Of a DNA stretch of 6,571 nt, positions 1 to 5,655 are shown one piece after another. The DNA is taken from contig JAKAAS010000103.1 of the NCBI GenBank assembly GCA_021802225.1, forward strand, positions 1-6,571, in the 5' to 3' direction. Source of the stretch: Bacillota bacterium (lineage in GTDB: Bacteria; Bacillota_E; Sulfobacillia; Sulfobacillales; Sulfobacillaceae). The translations under genes were made by a program, and so were the position numbers. The notes below the pieces were generated by a model. That model worked only from the letters and a program-made list of their open reading frames with translations. It was not told the DNA's origin and ran no database searches. Numbering within the stretch: the stretch's first letter is position 1; every line of letters begins with the position of its first letter.

Positions 1-1087
1 CTGAGACCACTGTCATAGCCCAGGCAATGATAAAGACGCCCTCGAATGTGAGAATTTGCAGCATGTGGGCGAAGATGTCACCCATCATCAGTGCGGTGCC
101 TAAGATGGCGGTCAGTATCCCCCACCATTGCCGTCCCGGTGTAAAGTGAAAGACCCGGGCGAAGAAATTGGAGTAGGCCAGAGAGCCGCTGTACACGTTG
201 ATGGAGTTGATGCGGACTTGGGTGATTAAAACGATCAGCAGGCCGCCTACCCCAAGAATCGAGGTAAAGTACGTGCCGGGATTGGTTTGGTGCAGTTCCA
301 AGCCAAAATACGAACCGATCAGCACGACACCCAAAAACGTGACGATCATCACCACATAACCGTTGAAGAATGAACCAATGGCCGTGTCTTTAGGACGGAC
401 GAAGCGTCCGAGGTCGGCACCCTGAGTGCCCATGCTGATTAGCGCAAACACGGTCGCAGCCAGTTGCAGCAAAATGGGGCCGGCGGTGGTGGAAGGGGCT
501 ACTGCGGGCCGGTAACTGAGCCACGGCACCAGGTGGGGAAGGTGGGCGACATGATACCAGACGGCCGCAACGGCCAGAACGTAAATAGGCAATGTAACCC
601 ACATGAGCCAGCTGAGAAACTTCATGCCCCATGACGCCAGAATGATAAAGACAACGCCGATGAGGGTTTCCCAAACTAGCGGCGAGACGCTTGGAGTGCT
701 CGCTTGAAGCGCGCCTACCAGGATCGAACCCTCAAAAGCGAAGAACATGATGTAGTTGAAACTGTACAAAATGGACGCGATGGCGGAACCCATAAAACCG
801 TAGCCGCTGCCGCGGGTGATCAAATCGCTGTCCAGCCCGGTTTTGGATCCCACCCAGCTAAAGAAAAAACCGACCGATCCAATAAACAGCACACCGAACA
901 CCATGCCCCAAATTGTGGGCCATGTTCCATACTCCAGCGTGAGTTCGCTTCCCCAAGACAAGAAAAACATGGCGGTGGAGACACCAATCAGCACGCTGAA
1001 AATGCTGGTCCAGTGCCACAGGCGGAAGCTCTGCGGCACAAAGCGGAGAGCATAGTCCTCACGGCGGTCAATATTCGATTTGTCCAT
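1..1087 (-). CDS. NCS1-family permease (purine/cytosine/allantoin/hydantoin type), C-terminus cut by window edge
   Basis: This is a polytopic inner-membrane secondary transporter of the nucleobase:cation symporter-1 family, which normally imports purines, pyrimidines, allantoin or hydantoins with H+ or Na+. About 362 codons are open from the start to the window edge without a stop, against the family's usual 430-500, so the last two to four helices are missing. I translated it by hand. It has a short charged N-terminus (DKSNIDRREDY), then alternating hydrophobic helices. Motifs include SDLITRGSGYGFMGS at about residues 88-102, QGADLGRFVRPK at about 223-234 (the family's ADYTRY-like site), and RINSINVYSGSLAYSNFF at about 293-310, typical of NCS1 helix 8. 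Two ATGs are adjacent (1090 and 1087). The AAGGAGG site at 1095-1101 lies 4 nt from the first and 7 nt from the second, so I prefer 1087. It follows the epimerase gene in the same direction. The family is well supported; the substrate cannot be told from this sequence. Confidence 0.9.
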   Translation of the reverse strand, partial: MDKSNIDRREDYALRFVPQSFRLWHWTSIFSVLIGVSTAMFFLSWGSELTLEYGTWPTIWGMVFGVLFIGSVGFFFSWVGSKTGLDSDLITRGSGYGFMGSAIASILYSFNYIMFFAFEGSILVGALQASTPSVSPLVWETLIGVVFIILASWGMKFLSWLMWVTLPIYVLAVAAVWYHVAHLPHLVPWLSYRPAVAPSTTAGPILLQLAATVFALISMGTQGADLGRFVRPKDTAIGSFFNGYVVMIVTFLGVVLIGSYFGLELHQTNPGTYFTSILGVGGLLIVLITQVRINSINVYSGSLAYSNFFARVFHFTPGRQWWGILTAILGTALMMGDIFAHMLQILTFEGVFIIAWAMTVVS

Positions 1088-1133
1088 CATGAAACCTCCT
1101 TCAACTTAAGAGGAATGGCGTTCGTTCTCTCTA

Positions 1134-1162
1134 TCTATATTAGAGAAAGCGGTCCTGAAACT
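1134..1162 (-). promoter_or_regulatory. possible weak promoter of the left permease
   Basis: On the minus strand an AT-rich TAATATAGA block (1134-1142) gives a candidate -10, TATAGA at 1134-1139. It is preceded at 17 bp by a poor -35, AGTTTC (1157-1162). A 6-bp dyad, TTCTCT (1125-1130) with AGAGAA (1142-1147), encloses the -10. The poor -35 means this would need an activator, or the permease may simply be read from upstream. The assignment is tentative. Confidence 0.25.
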
Positions 1163-1163
1163 C

Positions 1164-1179
1164 TTGGAAAGTTTCCCAA
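1164..1179. promoter_or_regulatory. operator-like palindrome GGAAA-G-TTTCC
   Basis: A perfect 5-bp dyad around a single base (GGAAAGTTTCC, 1166-1176) sits inside a longer imperfect palindrome, TTGGAAAGTTTCCCAA. It lies just upstream of the candidate -35 of the left permease, where an activator or repressor could bind. A related TTTC-TG-GAAA dyad stands at 4265-4274 in front of the binding-protein gene. That similarity suggests a shared regulator, perhaps the RpiR-type protein of this locus, but this is inference from two short sites. Confidence 0.3.
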
Positions 1180-1210
1180 CTTACTGCGGCCCTTCGCACT
1201 GTGCATGGGT

Positions 1211-1239
1211 GGGCGTGTCGGAAGATTTCCGACACGCCC
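1211..1239 (-). terminator. strong hairpin after the epimerase gene, possible terminator
   Basis: A perfect 13-bp inverted repeat, GGGCGTGTCGGAA at 1211-1223 and its complement at 1227-1239, encloses a 3-nt loop. It begins 14 bp beyond the epimerase stop codon, where a terminator is expected. No U-tract follows on the minus strand (the next bases are ACCCATGC), and only TTT follows on the plus strand. It is therefore not a textbook intrinsic terminator. It may stabilise the 3' end of the epimerase mRNA or reduce read-through into the permease. Confidence 0.45.
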
Positions 1240-1252
1240 TTTCCGCCGCGCA

Positions 1253-2416
1253 CTAAAACGTGACCGGATGTCCGCTGGGACTCCCACTGGCGGCCGGACC
1301 CGGTGTCAGCTCTTCATGGTAGGTGCGCAATTTGGCCATACGCTTCACATCGGGCACGACCCCGATGCCAATTCCTGCAGGGACGGTTAATGTTCCGTCG
1401 GGATTCAGGAAAAAGGGCGGATCGATCAGATCCTCCGCAAAGTAACGCGAACTGGCGGAAGTGTCCCCGGGCAGGAGAAAATTTGGCAAGGTGCTCATAT
1501 GAAGATTATGAGCGCGCCCGATGCCGGTTTCTTCCATGCCGCCGCACCATACAGGTATATTCGCTTGCTGTGCCACATCGTGGACCCGCTGAGCAGTGAA
1601 ATGCCCGCCCATCCGGCCGGGTTTGATGTTGATCAGGCGGCAGGCGCCCAATGCGAGAGCTTTGCGGGCGTCTCGGTCAGAGCGGATAGCTTCGTCCAGA
1701 CAAATGGGGGTCGCGAGTATCCGGGCAAGAGCGGCATGGTCCACGATGTCGTCATGAGCCAAAGGCTGTTCGATCATCATCAGATGCAACGTGTCCAACT
1801 GCTGCAAGGATCCAGCGTCGGATAGCCGGTAGGAGGCATTGGCATCGGCCATTATCGGGACATCGGGACCCAAGTGCGAGCGCAGGCGAGACAAGGGGAG
1901 CCAATCGCTCCCCGGTTTAATCTTTACTTTTAGGCGCCGGTACCCTTCTGCCAAGAATTTGTCAGCCACCTGAACTAAAATATCCGGGGACTCTTGTATG
2001 CCAATGGATACGCCAACGGGAATGACTTGCTTCTGAGGGTCGCCGCCCAACAGCTGCCATAAGGGCATATTGCGCGACCGGGCAAACCAATCCCACAGTG
2101 CCATCTCAATGGCTGCTTTCGCCATAGGATTGCCGCGGACTGGAGATACAAGCGCTTGAAAGTCCTGAGGAGTCCCTAGGTCATGTCCCCACAATCTTGG
2201 CAGAATGTGGTTTTTAATGGCAAAGAAGACGCTTGCATGTGTTTCTTCGCTGTAGAGAGGTTCCGAGTCGGCGACGGATTCCGCATATCCCCGAATGCCG
2301 TCGGCTAACACGGTAACAATCCAAGTGGACTTTTGGAGTTCGGTGCCAAAAGAGGTTTGAAATGGAGCCTTTAAAGGCAATTCCACGAAATCGAGTTCGA
2401 TTCTTTCGATCTGCAT
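1253..2416 (-). CDS. enolase-superfamily racemase/epimerase, N-succinylamino acid racemase / o-succinylbenzoate synthase type
   Basis: A cytoplasmic Mg2+-dependent enolase-superfamily enzyme of 387 residues. The capping domain is at about 1-125 (LKAPFQTSFGT near 15-25, GYAESVADSEPLYSEET at 43-59) and the barrel follows. The catalytic set is complete: K163-x-K165 (KVKIKPG), metal ligands D191 (DANASY), E216 (IEQPL) and D241 (DEA), and the opposite base K265 (NIKPGRMGG). CGGMEETGIGRAHN (291-304) and PGDTSASSRY (316-325) are hallmarks of the NSAR/OSBS (MenC type 2) branch. Members racemise N-acyl amino acids, make o-succinylbenzoate, or do both; dipeptide epimerases are more distant relatives. 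No other menaquinone gene is visible, so a racemase role fits better. The ATG at 2416 has GGAG 7 nt upstream. The last 16 or so residues (GPAASGSPSGHPVTF) form a Gly/Ser/Pro tail beyond the usual end of about 370. It lies 94 bp after the binding-protein gene and may be co-transcribed. The family is sure; the exact substrate is not. Confidence 0.93.
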   Translation of the reverse strand: MQIERIELDFVELPLKAPFQTSFGTELQKSTWIVTVLADGIRGYAESVADSEPLYSEETHASVFFAIKNHILPRLWGHDLGTPQDFQALVSPVRGNPMAKAAIEMALWDWFARSRNMPLWQLLGGDPQKQVIPVGVSIGIQESPDILVQVADKFLAEGYRRLKVKIKPGSDWLPLSRLRSHLGPDVPIMADANASYRLSDAGSLQQLDTLHLMMIEQPLAHDDIVDHAALARILATPICLDEAIRSDRDARKALALGACRLINIKPGRMGGHFTAQRVHDVAQQANIPVWCGGMEETGIGRAHNLHMSTLPNFLLPGDTSASSRYFAEDLIDPPFFLNPDGTLTVPAGIGIGVVPDVKRMAKLRTYHEELTPGPAASGSPSGHPVTF

Positions 2417-2510
2417 AGTCTCTCTCCTTATTGTGATAGGGGGGCCTGCCCACCAGTGATGAGGAATATATAGCGGTGGGCGACTTGATAGCGACGGCCA
2501 CGGTGAAGTG

Positions 2511-4250
2511 TTAAGAGGATACGGTCCAGTAATTGGCGTAAAGATAGTCGGTGACGGGATTGAAGTACTTCACCGTGCCATGGACGGTTCTGGCATGGAC
2601 ATTCAGTCCGATTACACGGGCATAGCCCGAGGGAAACCACGGCATCCATAAAACGGGAAGTTGGTGTGCCACAAACTCTTGGTAGGCGTCCATCCTCTCT
2701 TGGATCTGCGCTGTTGTTCCCGGGAGGTAGGTTTCATGGATCAATTGGTTGGCCTTTAGGTTGGTGTAGCCGCTGTCGTTGTAGGCACCGCCTGTGGCAA
2801 ACATGGACCCTCCCGTCGGGTAATAATTGTACTGGTATGCCAAACCGGCGCCCCAATATCCCATTTGCCACCTTGTTGGGTCAGATTGGCTGACCTCGCC
2901 AAAGACTTGATTCAAGGGCATGGATTGTAGACTGACTTGAATACCTTCCCTAGCCCAGTCGCTCTTGAGAACCTGCATCAGGTCGGTTTCAGTCACGCTT
3001 CCTGAGGCATAGAGCATAGTCAGTTTTAGGCTCTGGCCGCCTTTGCTCATCACACCGTTTACCAGACGCCAGCCGTGCTCTTTGAGCAATGCCTTGCCAC
3101 GGGATGGATCGAAGGGATAGACGGGGGTTTCCAGCGACGGATCGTAAAATGCCGTAGCCGGTTTCGGAGGAATTGGTCCATCTGTGGCCACCCCCTCTCC
3201 ATGATACAAAGCCTGGATAATGCCTTTTTGATCAATACCCATTTCGAGAGCTTGGCGAACATAAAGGTGCGAAAACGCCGCGCCAATACTTCCAGGGGCC
3301 TTAGGGTTCAAATTGGGTGCAATATAGTTCATAGCAAAGAGGTAGCTGGAAGAAAGAACGTCATGCGTGAGATCTTTCCGTGCGTTCCACATGGAGGGAG
3401 GTAAATAGCCTACGGATATAGTGCCGTTGCGCAATCCAACAAACTGGGCACTGGATGATGCCTCGTATTGGAAGATCAGATGAGCTATCGACGCTTTGTG
3501 GCCTCCAAAGTGAGGATTGGGGACAAAGGCCCAATACTCATTGGGTTGCCATTTGAGAAATTTAAAAGGACCGTCGATAACATGGTAGAGCGGGTTTGTG
3601 GGGGTATTGCCCGCAGCCAAAATCATCTGCAGTTCCTTGTTCATATTTTCTGGATATTTGTCCCAAACAGATTGTGGCACGGGGAATACCTGGCTCAGAC
3701 CGTTATGAATAAACCATACAGGATTAGCGGGATGAGCTAGGTGGACCACAACCGTATGAGCGCCTTGGGCCGTGACACTTTGCCAGTCGTCCGGCATGCC
3801 GCCGCTGCCCAGACCCCCAAATACCCACGGAGCATTAGGCTGACTGGCAGCTTTCATCAAGTTGACAGTAAAGACGACATCTTGGGCTGTAACGGGTCGT
3901 CCGTTAGACCACCGGTAGCGGTTGCCCAAGGTGATCACGTAAGTGCTCCCCTGAGGATTGACTGTGATATGGCTAGCGAGAGACCGAGCATAGTCAACAC
4001 GGTTGTTTTTGGTCAGATAGATGAGGGGACGGTACATCAAGAACTCCATTTGCACATTCAATTCCGTAAAATCTGTGGCATTGATGACCGGGAAAAACCA
4101 GCTCGGAGGAGTCTGAGGCGCTTCAGCTACTACAACGGTAGCGCCGGGTACGGACGGGCTATGCGCGGCATTCTTGATGGCCCCGCATCCGGCTAAGGTG
4201 AGAGACAGTGTCCCGGCGACCGCCATAGTGGCAATGAGCCTGTTGGTCAC
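2511..4250 (-). CDS. ABC transporter substrate-binding lipoprotein, family 5 (oligopeptide/dipeptide type)
   Basis: A 579-residue extracytoplasmic solute-binding protein of the OppA/DppA (SBP_bac_5) class, which captures peptides, nickel or similar ligands for an ABC importer. The N-terminus is a lipoprotein signal: Arg4, a hydrophobic stretch, then lipobox L19-A20-G21-C22, so Cys22 would be lipidated and anchored in the membrane. The domain-I signature lies at about 70-132 (MYRPLIYLTKNNRVDYARSL, then YRWSNGRPVTAQDVVFTVNLM). Other family blocks are VRQALEMGIDQKGIIQALYHG (331-351), DGPIPP (357-362), FDPSRGKALLKEHGW (380-394) and LPVLWMPWFP (531-540). Length is normal. The start is GTG at 4250: an in-frame TGA lies two codons upstream, and starting at Met9 would drop the signal's Arg4. 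The only Shine-Dalgarno-like stretch (AAAGG) is about 12 nt away, so initiation may be weak. No ABC permease or ATPase gene is adjacent; the neighbours are the regulator and the epimerase. The ligand is unknown. Confidence 0.93.
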   Translation of the reverse strand: MTNRLIATMAVAGTLSLTLAGCGAIKNAAHSPSVPGATVVVAEAPQTPPSWFFPVINATDFTELNVQMEFLMYRPLIYLTKNNRVDYARSLASHITVNPQGSTYVITLGNRYRWSNGRPVTAQDVVFTVNLMKAASQPNAPWVFGGLGSGGMPDDWQSVTAQGAHTVVVHLAHPANPVWFIHNGLSQVFPVPQSVWDKYPENMNKELQMILAAGNTPTNPLYHVIDGPFKFLKWQPNEYWAFVPNPHFGGHKASIAHLIFQYEASSSAQFVGLRNGTISVGYLPPSMWNARKDLTHDVLSSSYLFAMNYIAPNLNPKAPGSIGAAFSHLYVRQALEMGIDQKGIIQALYHGEGVATDGPIPPKPATAFYDPSLETPVYPFDPSRGKALLKEHGWRLVNGVMSKGGQSLKLTMLYASGSVTETDLMQVLKSDWAREGIQVSLQSMPLNQVFGEVSQSDPTRWQMGYWGAGLAYQYNYYPTGGSMFATGGAYNDSGYTNLKANQLIHETYLPGTTAQIQERMDAYQEFVAHQLPVLWMPWFPSGYARVIGLNVHARTVHGTVKYFNPVTDYLYANYWTVSS

Positions 4251-4354
4251 TAACGATCACGACCTTTCTGGAAACTATTGGACATAAAGCTTTAGGTCAC
4301 GGAGCAAGGAGCAAAATAGCTCAAGACTGTCAATATTTCAAATGTGATCGTTAG
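4250..4354. repeat. 11-bp inverted repeat bracketing the regulator/binding-protein gap
   Basis: CTAACGATCAC at 4250-4260 is the exact reverse complement of GTGATCGTTAG at 4344-4354. The left arm touches the GTG start of the binding-protein gene; the right arm lies in the last codons of the regulator gene. Between them are a perfect 10-bp palindrome TAAAGCTTTA (4285-4294), a TTTC-TG-GAAA dyad (4265-4274) and a TTGACA hexamer on the minus strand (4333-4328) without a convincing -10. Arms 83 bp apart suit a pair of operator sites better than an RNA hairpin, though an mRNA helix hiding the weak start is also possible. Confidence 0.4.
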
Positions 4355-5207
4355 GTCGATGTGGGCGTGTTCGATAACTTGTTAGCTCTCGCCAGATTTC
4401 ATCAGCTCCGTGAAGATTGCGCAGAATCCGGTCGGGATCTCTTTCAGCCATGCTGCGCGCAAGGATGGGAATGAGCACCATGAGCGCGGTTGACGAATCC
4501 ACGTGGTAGTGGGAGACCATAGGTAGGCGCACGGTCATCGAGACAGCGGTCAGTTCAGGACCGTTGGCATCCGTAATCAACAGCACATGCGGCGTGCGTC
4601 TGCGTGCTTTCTCCAGCAACCATTGAGTGGCTTCAGCGTAGCGGGGATAGCTTACCCCGAGTACCACGTCTCCTTCACGGATATCACGCAGCCGCAGCCA
4701 CGCTTCGCTGGAGGATGCCTCGGCGAAGTGTACTGAACCGAGCAAAAGACGCAGATGTAAGGCCAGGTGTTCCGCAATCGCAGTTGTAAGCAGACCCGCG
4801 ACGATCAGAATATTGGGGGCCTCAAGGAGACGGGTGATGAGCGAATCTAAGACAGGGGCTATTGACGCCTCCATCAGTTCAAGATGAGATATCTCGCGGG
4901 CAATGACGTCACTCACCAAGTTTTGCGTGCCGATTGTCCTTTCCTGGAAAAGCTTCCAGGCGAGGGAGCTTTCCGGCACAATAGCCCTCACCTTGTGTTG
5001 GAGCGCATTGTACCCAGCAAATCCAGTCTGCTGAATGGCTCGAACCATAGTGGATGGGCTGACATCTGCCAATTTCGATACTGTGCCGATACCGTTCCAT
5101 GCGATTTCGGGCAGATGCTCCACCAGCCATTCCAACGCTTTGCGAATGGAAGGGGAAGACGATGGGATAACCAGGCGAAGCTGTTCTTGCAACACACGAA
5201 TGTTCAT
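4338..5207 (-). CDS. MurR/RpiR-family transcriptional regulator (HTH + SIS domain)
   Basis: A 289-residue DNA-binding regulator. The N-terminal RpiR-type helix-turn-helix lies at about 20-75, with the recognition region IGTVSKLADVSPSTMVRAIQQTGF at 40-63 followed by GYNALQHKV. The C-terminal half (about 125-255) is a sugar-isomerase (SIS) fold that in this family usually binds a phosphosugar or similar effector. Visible SIS pieces are APNILIVAGLLTTAIAEHLALHL (130-152), GDVVLGVSYPRYAEAT (179-194) and TPHVLLITD (205-213). The GxSxSG phosphosugar loop is here GVSYPR, a variant found in some family members, so the effector may not be a classic sugar phosphate. The ATG at 5207 has only a moderate AGGGATGG site upstream. 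It is first in the minus-strand gene series, with a strong promoter at 5237-5265, and divergent from the right permease. It probably controls this locus and itself; that is inferred from position. The family call is firm. Confidence 0.93.
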   Translation of the reverse strand: MNIRVLQEQLRLVIPSSSPSIRKALEWLVEHLPEIAWNGIGTVSKLADVSPSTMVRAIQQTGFAGYNALQHKVRAIVPESSLAWKLFQERTIGTQNLVSDVIAREISHLELMEASIAPVLDSLITRLLEAPNILIVAGLLTTAIAEHLALHLRLLLGSVHFAEASSSEAWLRLRDIREGDVVLGVSYPRYAEATQWLLEKARRRTPHVLLITDANGPELTAVSMTVRLPMVSHYHVDSSTALMVLIPILARSMAERDPDRILRNLHGADEIWRELTSYRTRPHRPNDHI

Positions 5208-5236
5208 AAAGCCATCCCTGAATGATTTTTTTCTAA

Positions 5237-5265
5237 AGTATATAGTATGGCAATAAATTTTTCAA
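5237..5265 (-). promoter_or_regulatory. sigma-A promoter of the regulator gene
   Basis: On the minus strand, TTGAAA (5265-5260) and TATACT (5242-5237) are separated by exactly 17 bp. Each differs from the sigma-A consensus by one base. The transcript would start near 5230, giving a leader of about 22 nt before the ATG at 5207. This is the best promoter in the window and is likely to drive the regulator and perhaps the downstream binding-protein and epimerase genes. Confidence 0.8.
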
Positions 5266-5420
5266 CCAAAAGCAGAATCTCCGATCAAATTTAGCCATTG
5301 AGATATTATCTGACTGGGCCTCGCCCCGGGGGCAAAAAAGGGTCTGCCGCGGGCCCTGGAAAAGCGGCGGGAAAAGAGCGTATCAATGTCTGCATCAGCC
5401 AAGGTGGCACGTTGACTCAT
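5262..5420 (-). CDS. doubtful small ORF, 52 residues, unknown
   Basis: Hand translation on the minus strand gives an ATG at 5420 and a TGA at 5262, encoding 52 residues that begin MSQRATLADADIDTLFSRRF and end WLNLIGDSAFG. An AGGAGG site (5433-5438) stands upstream, but at 12 nt, longer than ideal. The middle is rich in Arg, Pro and Gly (SRARGRPFFAPGARPS), and there is no membrane segment. I recognise no family. Its stop codon lies inside the -35 of the regulator promoter. It could be a leader gene, the front end of a decayed gene (for example of a mobile element), or chance. Confidence 0.2.
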   Translation of the reverse strand: MSQRATLADADIDTLFSRRFSRARGRPFFAPGARPSQIISQWLNLIGDSAFG

Positions 5421-5467
5421 GATGGGTCAACACCTCCTGTGACAGTTGGCTCAGCTGGCGGTTTCTC

Positions 5468-5524
5468 CAAGAACCGGCAATGGCCGATTGGGAGGACATT
5501 AACAAGAACCGAATCGGCTCCGAT
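5468..5524. repeat. imperfect direct repeat CAAGAACCG...CCGAT
   Basis: CAAGAACCG occurs at 5468-5476 and again at 5503-5511. Each copy is followed 7-8 bp later by CCGAT (5484-5488 and 5520-5524). The second copy also contains the dyad ATCGG-CT-CCGAT (5513-5524). Two copies at an offset of about 35 bp upstream of the right permease could be binding sites, or the trace of a small duplication. Confidence 0.3.
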
Positions 5525-5564
5525 GTGATCTTGTTCGGCCGTGGTGGCGCATGGCAACATCGAG

Positions 5565-5586
5565 TATTTGTGACGTAGCACAAATA
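5565..5586. promoter_or_regulatory. operator-like dyad TATTTGTG-N6-CACAAATA
   Basis: A perfect 8-bp inverted repeat (5565-5572 and 5579-5586) with a 6-bp spacer makes a 22-bp site, the usual geometry for a dimeric helix-turn-helix protein. Its centre is about 47 bp upstream of the candidate -10 of the right permease, a position compatible with activation. The layout is reminiscent of CRP/FNR-like or RpiR-type sites, but I cannot assign the regulator. Confidence 0.45.
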
Positions 5587-5594
5587 ATTAACGA

Positions 5595-5636
5595 AATTGC
5601 CCCACAACTAGGCAATTGTGGTATACAATATGCCTA
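5595..5636. promoter_or_regulatory. overlapping palindromes across the right permease promoter
   Basis: Three inverted repeats share bases: AATTGCC (5595-5601) with GGCAATT (5611-5617); CCACAA (5602-5607) with TTGTGG (5616-5621); and TAGGCA (5609-5614) with TGCCTA (5631-5636). The last pair encloses the perfect dyad ATTGT-GGTAT-ACAAT (5615-5629). The inner GGTATAC core resembles the yGT..AC core of GntR-family operators. A protein bound here would cover the -10 and block transcription. Because the start site is predicted at the right end, these are more likely DNA operators than an mRNA structure. Confidence 0.45.
5597..5627 (+). promoter_or_regulatory. probable extended -10 promoter of the right permease
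   Basis: TGG-TATACA (5619-5627) is a good extended -10 element. The only -35 candidate, TTGCCC (5597-5602), is weak and sits 19 bp away. Transcription would start near 5634, leaving a leader of about 22 nt that carries a strong GGGAGGTG ribosome site. The weak -35 fits a regulated promoter, and the -10 lies inside the overlapping palindromes of 5595-5636. Confidence 0.5.
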
Positions 5637-5655
5637 ATCTTAGGGAGGTGGAAAA

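Larger units (their letters stand above)
5208..5655. other. divergent intergenic region between the regulator and the right permease
   Basis: This 448-bp stretch has no convincing gene. From left to right it holds the regulator promoter (5237-5265), a doubtful 52-residue minus-strand ORF (5262-5420), and a segment with an imperfect direct repeat (5468-5524). It then has an 8-bp spaced dyad (5565-5586) and the promoter/operator block of the right permease (5595-5636), followed by its Shine-Dalgarno site GGGAGGTG at 5643-5650. The middle part (about 5300-5560) is GC-rich, while both ends are AT-rich as expected for promoters. The GC-rich insert could be a decayed gene or element fragment; I recognise no protein in its six frames. 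Confidence 0.7.

Noticed and set aside
704..1390. 228-residue plus-strand ORF
   Set aside because: It lies antisense to the NCS1 permease and to the end of the epimerase gene, and its sequence has no family features. The minus-strand reading gives clear membrane helices and NCS1 motifs.
1303..1825. Plus-strand ORFs of about 100 residues inside the epimerase gene
   Set aside because: They are antisense shadows of a gene with a complete enolase-superfamily active site, and have no supporting ribosome site or motif.
2417..2510. Separate promoter or terminator between the binding-protein and epimerase genes
   Set aside because: A TATATATT run is present on the minus strand but has no acceptable -35, and no convincing stem with a U-tract is visible; co-transcription is simpler.
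3741..4196. 151-residue plus-strand ORF
   Set aside because: Antisense to the N-terminal part of the binding protein, whose lipobox and family-5 motifs are clear.
4311..4333. Promoter for the binding-protein gene using TTGACA on the minus strand
   Set aside because: The -35 hexamer is perfect, but at 16-18 bp the next hexamers (CTCCTT, TCCTTG, CCTTGC) do not resemble a -10, so I do not call it as a feature.
5298..5607. Overlapping ORFs of 70-76 residues on both strands in the divergent region
   Set aside because: Compositions look like chance GC-rich reading (GPRPGGKKGSAAGPG on the plus strand), no recognisable motif, and one runs through the permease promoter.
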